A stretch of DNA of 14,484 nucleotides. It comes from Nitrososphaerota archaeon (GTDB taxonomy: Archaea; Thermoproteota; Nitrososphaeria; Nitrososphaerales; UBA57). This document shows, in pieces, positions 13,330 to 14,484 of this stretch. Position numbers and translations under genes: made by a program. The notes under the pieces were generated by a model. It did no database searches. It worked only from the letters and a program-made list of their open reading frames with translations, and was not told the DNA's origin. Each line of letters starts with the position of its first letter. Positions within the stretch are counted from its first letter, which is position 1. The stretch spans positions 1 through 14,484 of the forward strand of contig JACPBJ010000132.1 in NCBI GenBank assembly GCA_016180375.1. The letters run 5' to 3'.

Positions 13330-14484
13330 TTATGCTTTCTTTCTTCTAGTGAAGAGAACTCCAGCTATTACTACTAATACTACACCGATGCCTATTGCTG
13401 CGTACGAGATTGGGCTAACTGTTTCGACAGTTACTGTCTTTGTGACTTCTTTGGGCACTTCCTTGATCACTTCCTTTGGTACCTCTTTGATGACCTCCTT
13501 TACGACTTCTTTCGTGATTACTTGCGGTTCTGGGAGTTTGTCAGGCAGACCCATGGCAATTAGTCCTCCAGGTGTTGCCGTACCTACTCCCGAAAATGCT
13601 CCACCGAATGTTTGAAAGAGCCTCATCTTGCCAGATGCATCGGCTGCTATTACCGGGGGTATGTTAAGCCCTCCTCCAAAGAACTTCTCCCATACCAGTT
13701 TGCCAGTGTCTGCATCTATTGCTCGCATAGATCCTTCTGCAGTAGAGGTATATAATAGCCCTCCGCTAACAGTGTTGCCCGCCCTGAAACCTACCCCATC
13801 AATAAAGTATTGCCACTTTACCTTCCCCGTGGCAGCGTCAAGGGCATAGACCGTGCTATTTCTTTGGATAGCGGAGGGTGGTGGAACACTTGCAGATCCA
13901 CTTGTTGCTGGTAGCCATGGATCTACCGGGACGATTCTTATGTAGCTCGGGCTGTTATAGGTTCCGACGTAGATAGTCTTTCCATCAAAAGCAACATCAG
14001 CCTCTATCGCTCCTGTGCCTGAATTGGGATTGACCCAATGTGGATCCTTGCTAGGCTCGTTTGACCATCTAAGTTTGTATATGCAGCCGTCCATAGGATC
14101 CCATGCTGCCAAGCTATGACCATCAGCAGGACATTTCAGCAGTGTGCCTGGAGCGCTATTGGGGAGCTGCTTGTAGTCTTTTTGAGATTGCTGTGAAAAA
14201 GTAGGCGTCCATGGCGATCTGGCTATAGATGGTGGGTTAAATATCCATATAGCTTCTCCAGTAGCCGCATCAAGCATGTACACTAATCCATTTTTGCATC
14301 CCTTGAATACAGATTTCTTTACACCTCTTGGGGGCCCAAAGTCTATCTTTGCAAACGCCGTATTCCAGGCGCAGTCCCAGTCAATCGGATCATGAGCATA
14401 GGTTTGGTGCCACCATACCAATTCTCCTGTCCTGGCGTTGAGTGCTATTATTGAATTGCTGTATACATTCGGTCCTGGTCTAGC
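13330..14484 (-). CDS. membrane-anchored PQQ-type beta-propeller (quinoprotein dehydrogenase-like), partial
   Basis: C-terminal part of a quinoprotein alcohol dehydrogenase-like eight-bladed propeller; the start lies beyond the right edge and the frame is open to the last base (384 codons visible). Blade repeats with the tryptophan-docking pattern recur: ALNARTGELVWWHQT at the edge, MLDAATGEAIWIF, ALDAATGKVKWQY and AIDADTGKLVWEK. AHDPIDWDCAW just after the first resembles the HD..WD stretch of PQQ enzymes. The C-terminus has a stalk of six KEV-containing tetrapeptides, then a membrane helix (AAIGIGVVLVVIAGVLF) and TRRKKA, so the propeller should face outside. The catalytic calcium and PQQ residues cannot be checked because the N-terminal part is missing. 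A non-enzymatic propeller, such as a BamB-like one, is the alternative, but the AHD motif argues against it. Converges on the CBM9/DOMON-like gene. Confidence 0.85.
   Translation of the reverse strand, partial: ARPGPNVYSNSIIALNARTGELVWWHQTYAHDPIDWDCAWNTAFAKIDFGPPRGVKKSVFKGCKNGLVYMLDAATGEAIWIFNPPSIARSPWTPTFSQQSQKDYKQLPNSAPGTLLKCPADGHSLAAWDPMDGCIYKLRWSNEPSKDPHWVNPNSGTGAIEADVAFDGKTIYVGTYNSPSYIRIVPVDPWLPATSGSASVPPPSAIQRNSTVYALDAATGKVKWQYFIDGVGFRAGNTVSGGLLYTSTAEGSMRAIDADTGKLVWEKFFGGGLNIPPVIAADASGKMRLFQTFGGAFSGVGTATPGGLIAMGLPDKLPEPQVITKEVVKEVIKEVPKEVIKEVPKEVTKTVTVETVSPISYAAIGIGVVLVVIAGVLFTRRKKA
13445..13516. repeat. six degenerate 12-bp tandem repeats encoding a KEV stalk
   Basis: Six consecutive 12-bp units of the form AC(T/C)TC(C/T)TTNNNN on the plus strand encode, on the minus strand, six Lys-Glu-Val-X tetrapeptides just before the membrane helix. 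The units have diverged from each other (about 3-5 differences), so the array is older than the exact hexamer repeat near lhr. The Lys/Glu alternation suggests a rigid spacer between propeller and membrane. Confidence 0.85.

Noticed and set aside
13349..13615. Thr/Ser-rich frame opposite the KEV-repeat region
   Set aside because: Its repeats arise only because the 12-bp units on the other strand encode the KEV stalk; no independent support.
1..14484. CRISPR arrays, insertion sequences, prophage or plasmid genes
   Set aside because: No spaced direct repeats, transposase, integrase, terminal repeats or Cas-like protein seen anywhere in the window.

Overview
The window reads as archaeal chromosome, most likely a heterotrophic member of the TACK archaea and plausibly Nitrososphaeria. 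Grounds for archaea: a multi-OB-fold RPA-type single-strand DNA-binding protein, an Lhr-family Ski2-like helicase, a split aconitase-superfamily dehydratase, a tRNA gene without encoded CCA, TATA-like elements about 25-32 bp upstream of several starts, short or absent 5' leaders, and many TTG or GTG starts. Surface proteins with a signal peptide or a C-terminal membrane anchor also fit. The lineage below archaea is inference: no rRNA or other strong marker is present.

Layout. Positions 1-618 hold only tRNA-Val(UAC) on the minus strand plus non-coding DNA with inverted repeats. Proline dehydrogenase and larC follow on the plus strand. LarC ends 1 nt from the end of a minus-strand group: 5-formyl-THF cyclo-ligase, a frameshifted VOC/glyoxalase-like gene, larE and larB. 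LarB, LarE and LarC are the three enzymes that build the nickel-pincer nucleotide cofactor. The apo-enzyme LarA is not in the window. A structured divergent spacer (5560-5758) separates this group from a Cys-rich DUF971 protein and the RPA gene on the plus strand. RPA converges on lhr, and the two stop codons overlap. A previously unmarked 49-codon membrane-protein gene with a (Asp-Lys)5 tail lies 4 nt upstream of lhr.

From 10610 there is an abutting large/small subunit pair of the LeuCD/homoaconitase type. Its small-subunit specificity loop matches neither classical version. Next comes a signal-peptide-bearing, C-terminally anchored CBM9/DOMON-like protein. Facing it across a terminator-like hairpin is a membrane-anchored PQQ-type beta-propeller protein that runs off the right edge.

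Taken together the genes suggest amino-acid and organic-substrate oxidation (proline dehydrogenase, quinoprotein), folate one-carbon metabolism, a branched-chain or lysine-type dehydratase, NPN cofactor synthesis for an unidentified racemase or epimerase, and DNA/RNA maintenance. I see no CRISPR array, insertion sequence or prophage. The best leads are the Lar cofactor set without LarA, the atypical dehydratase loop, the small membrane protein coupled to lhr, the VOC frameshift, and three intergenic inverted-repeat structures.
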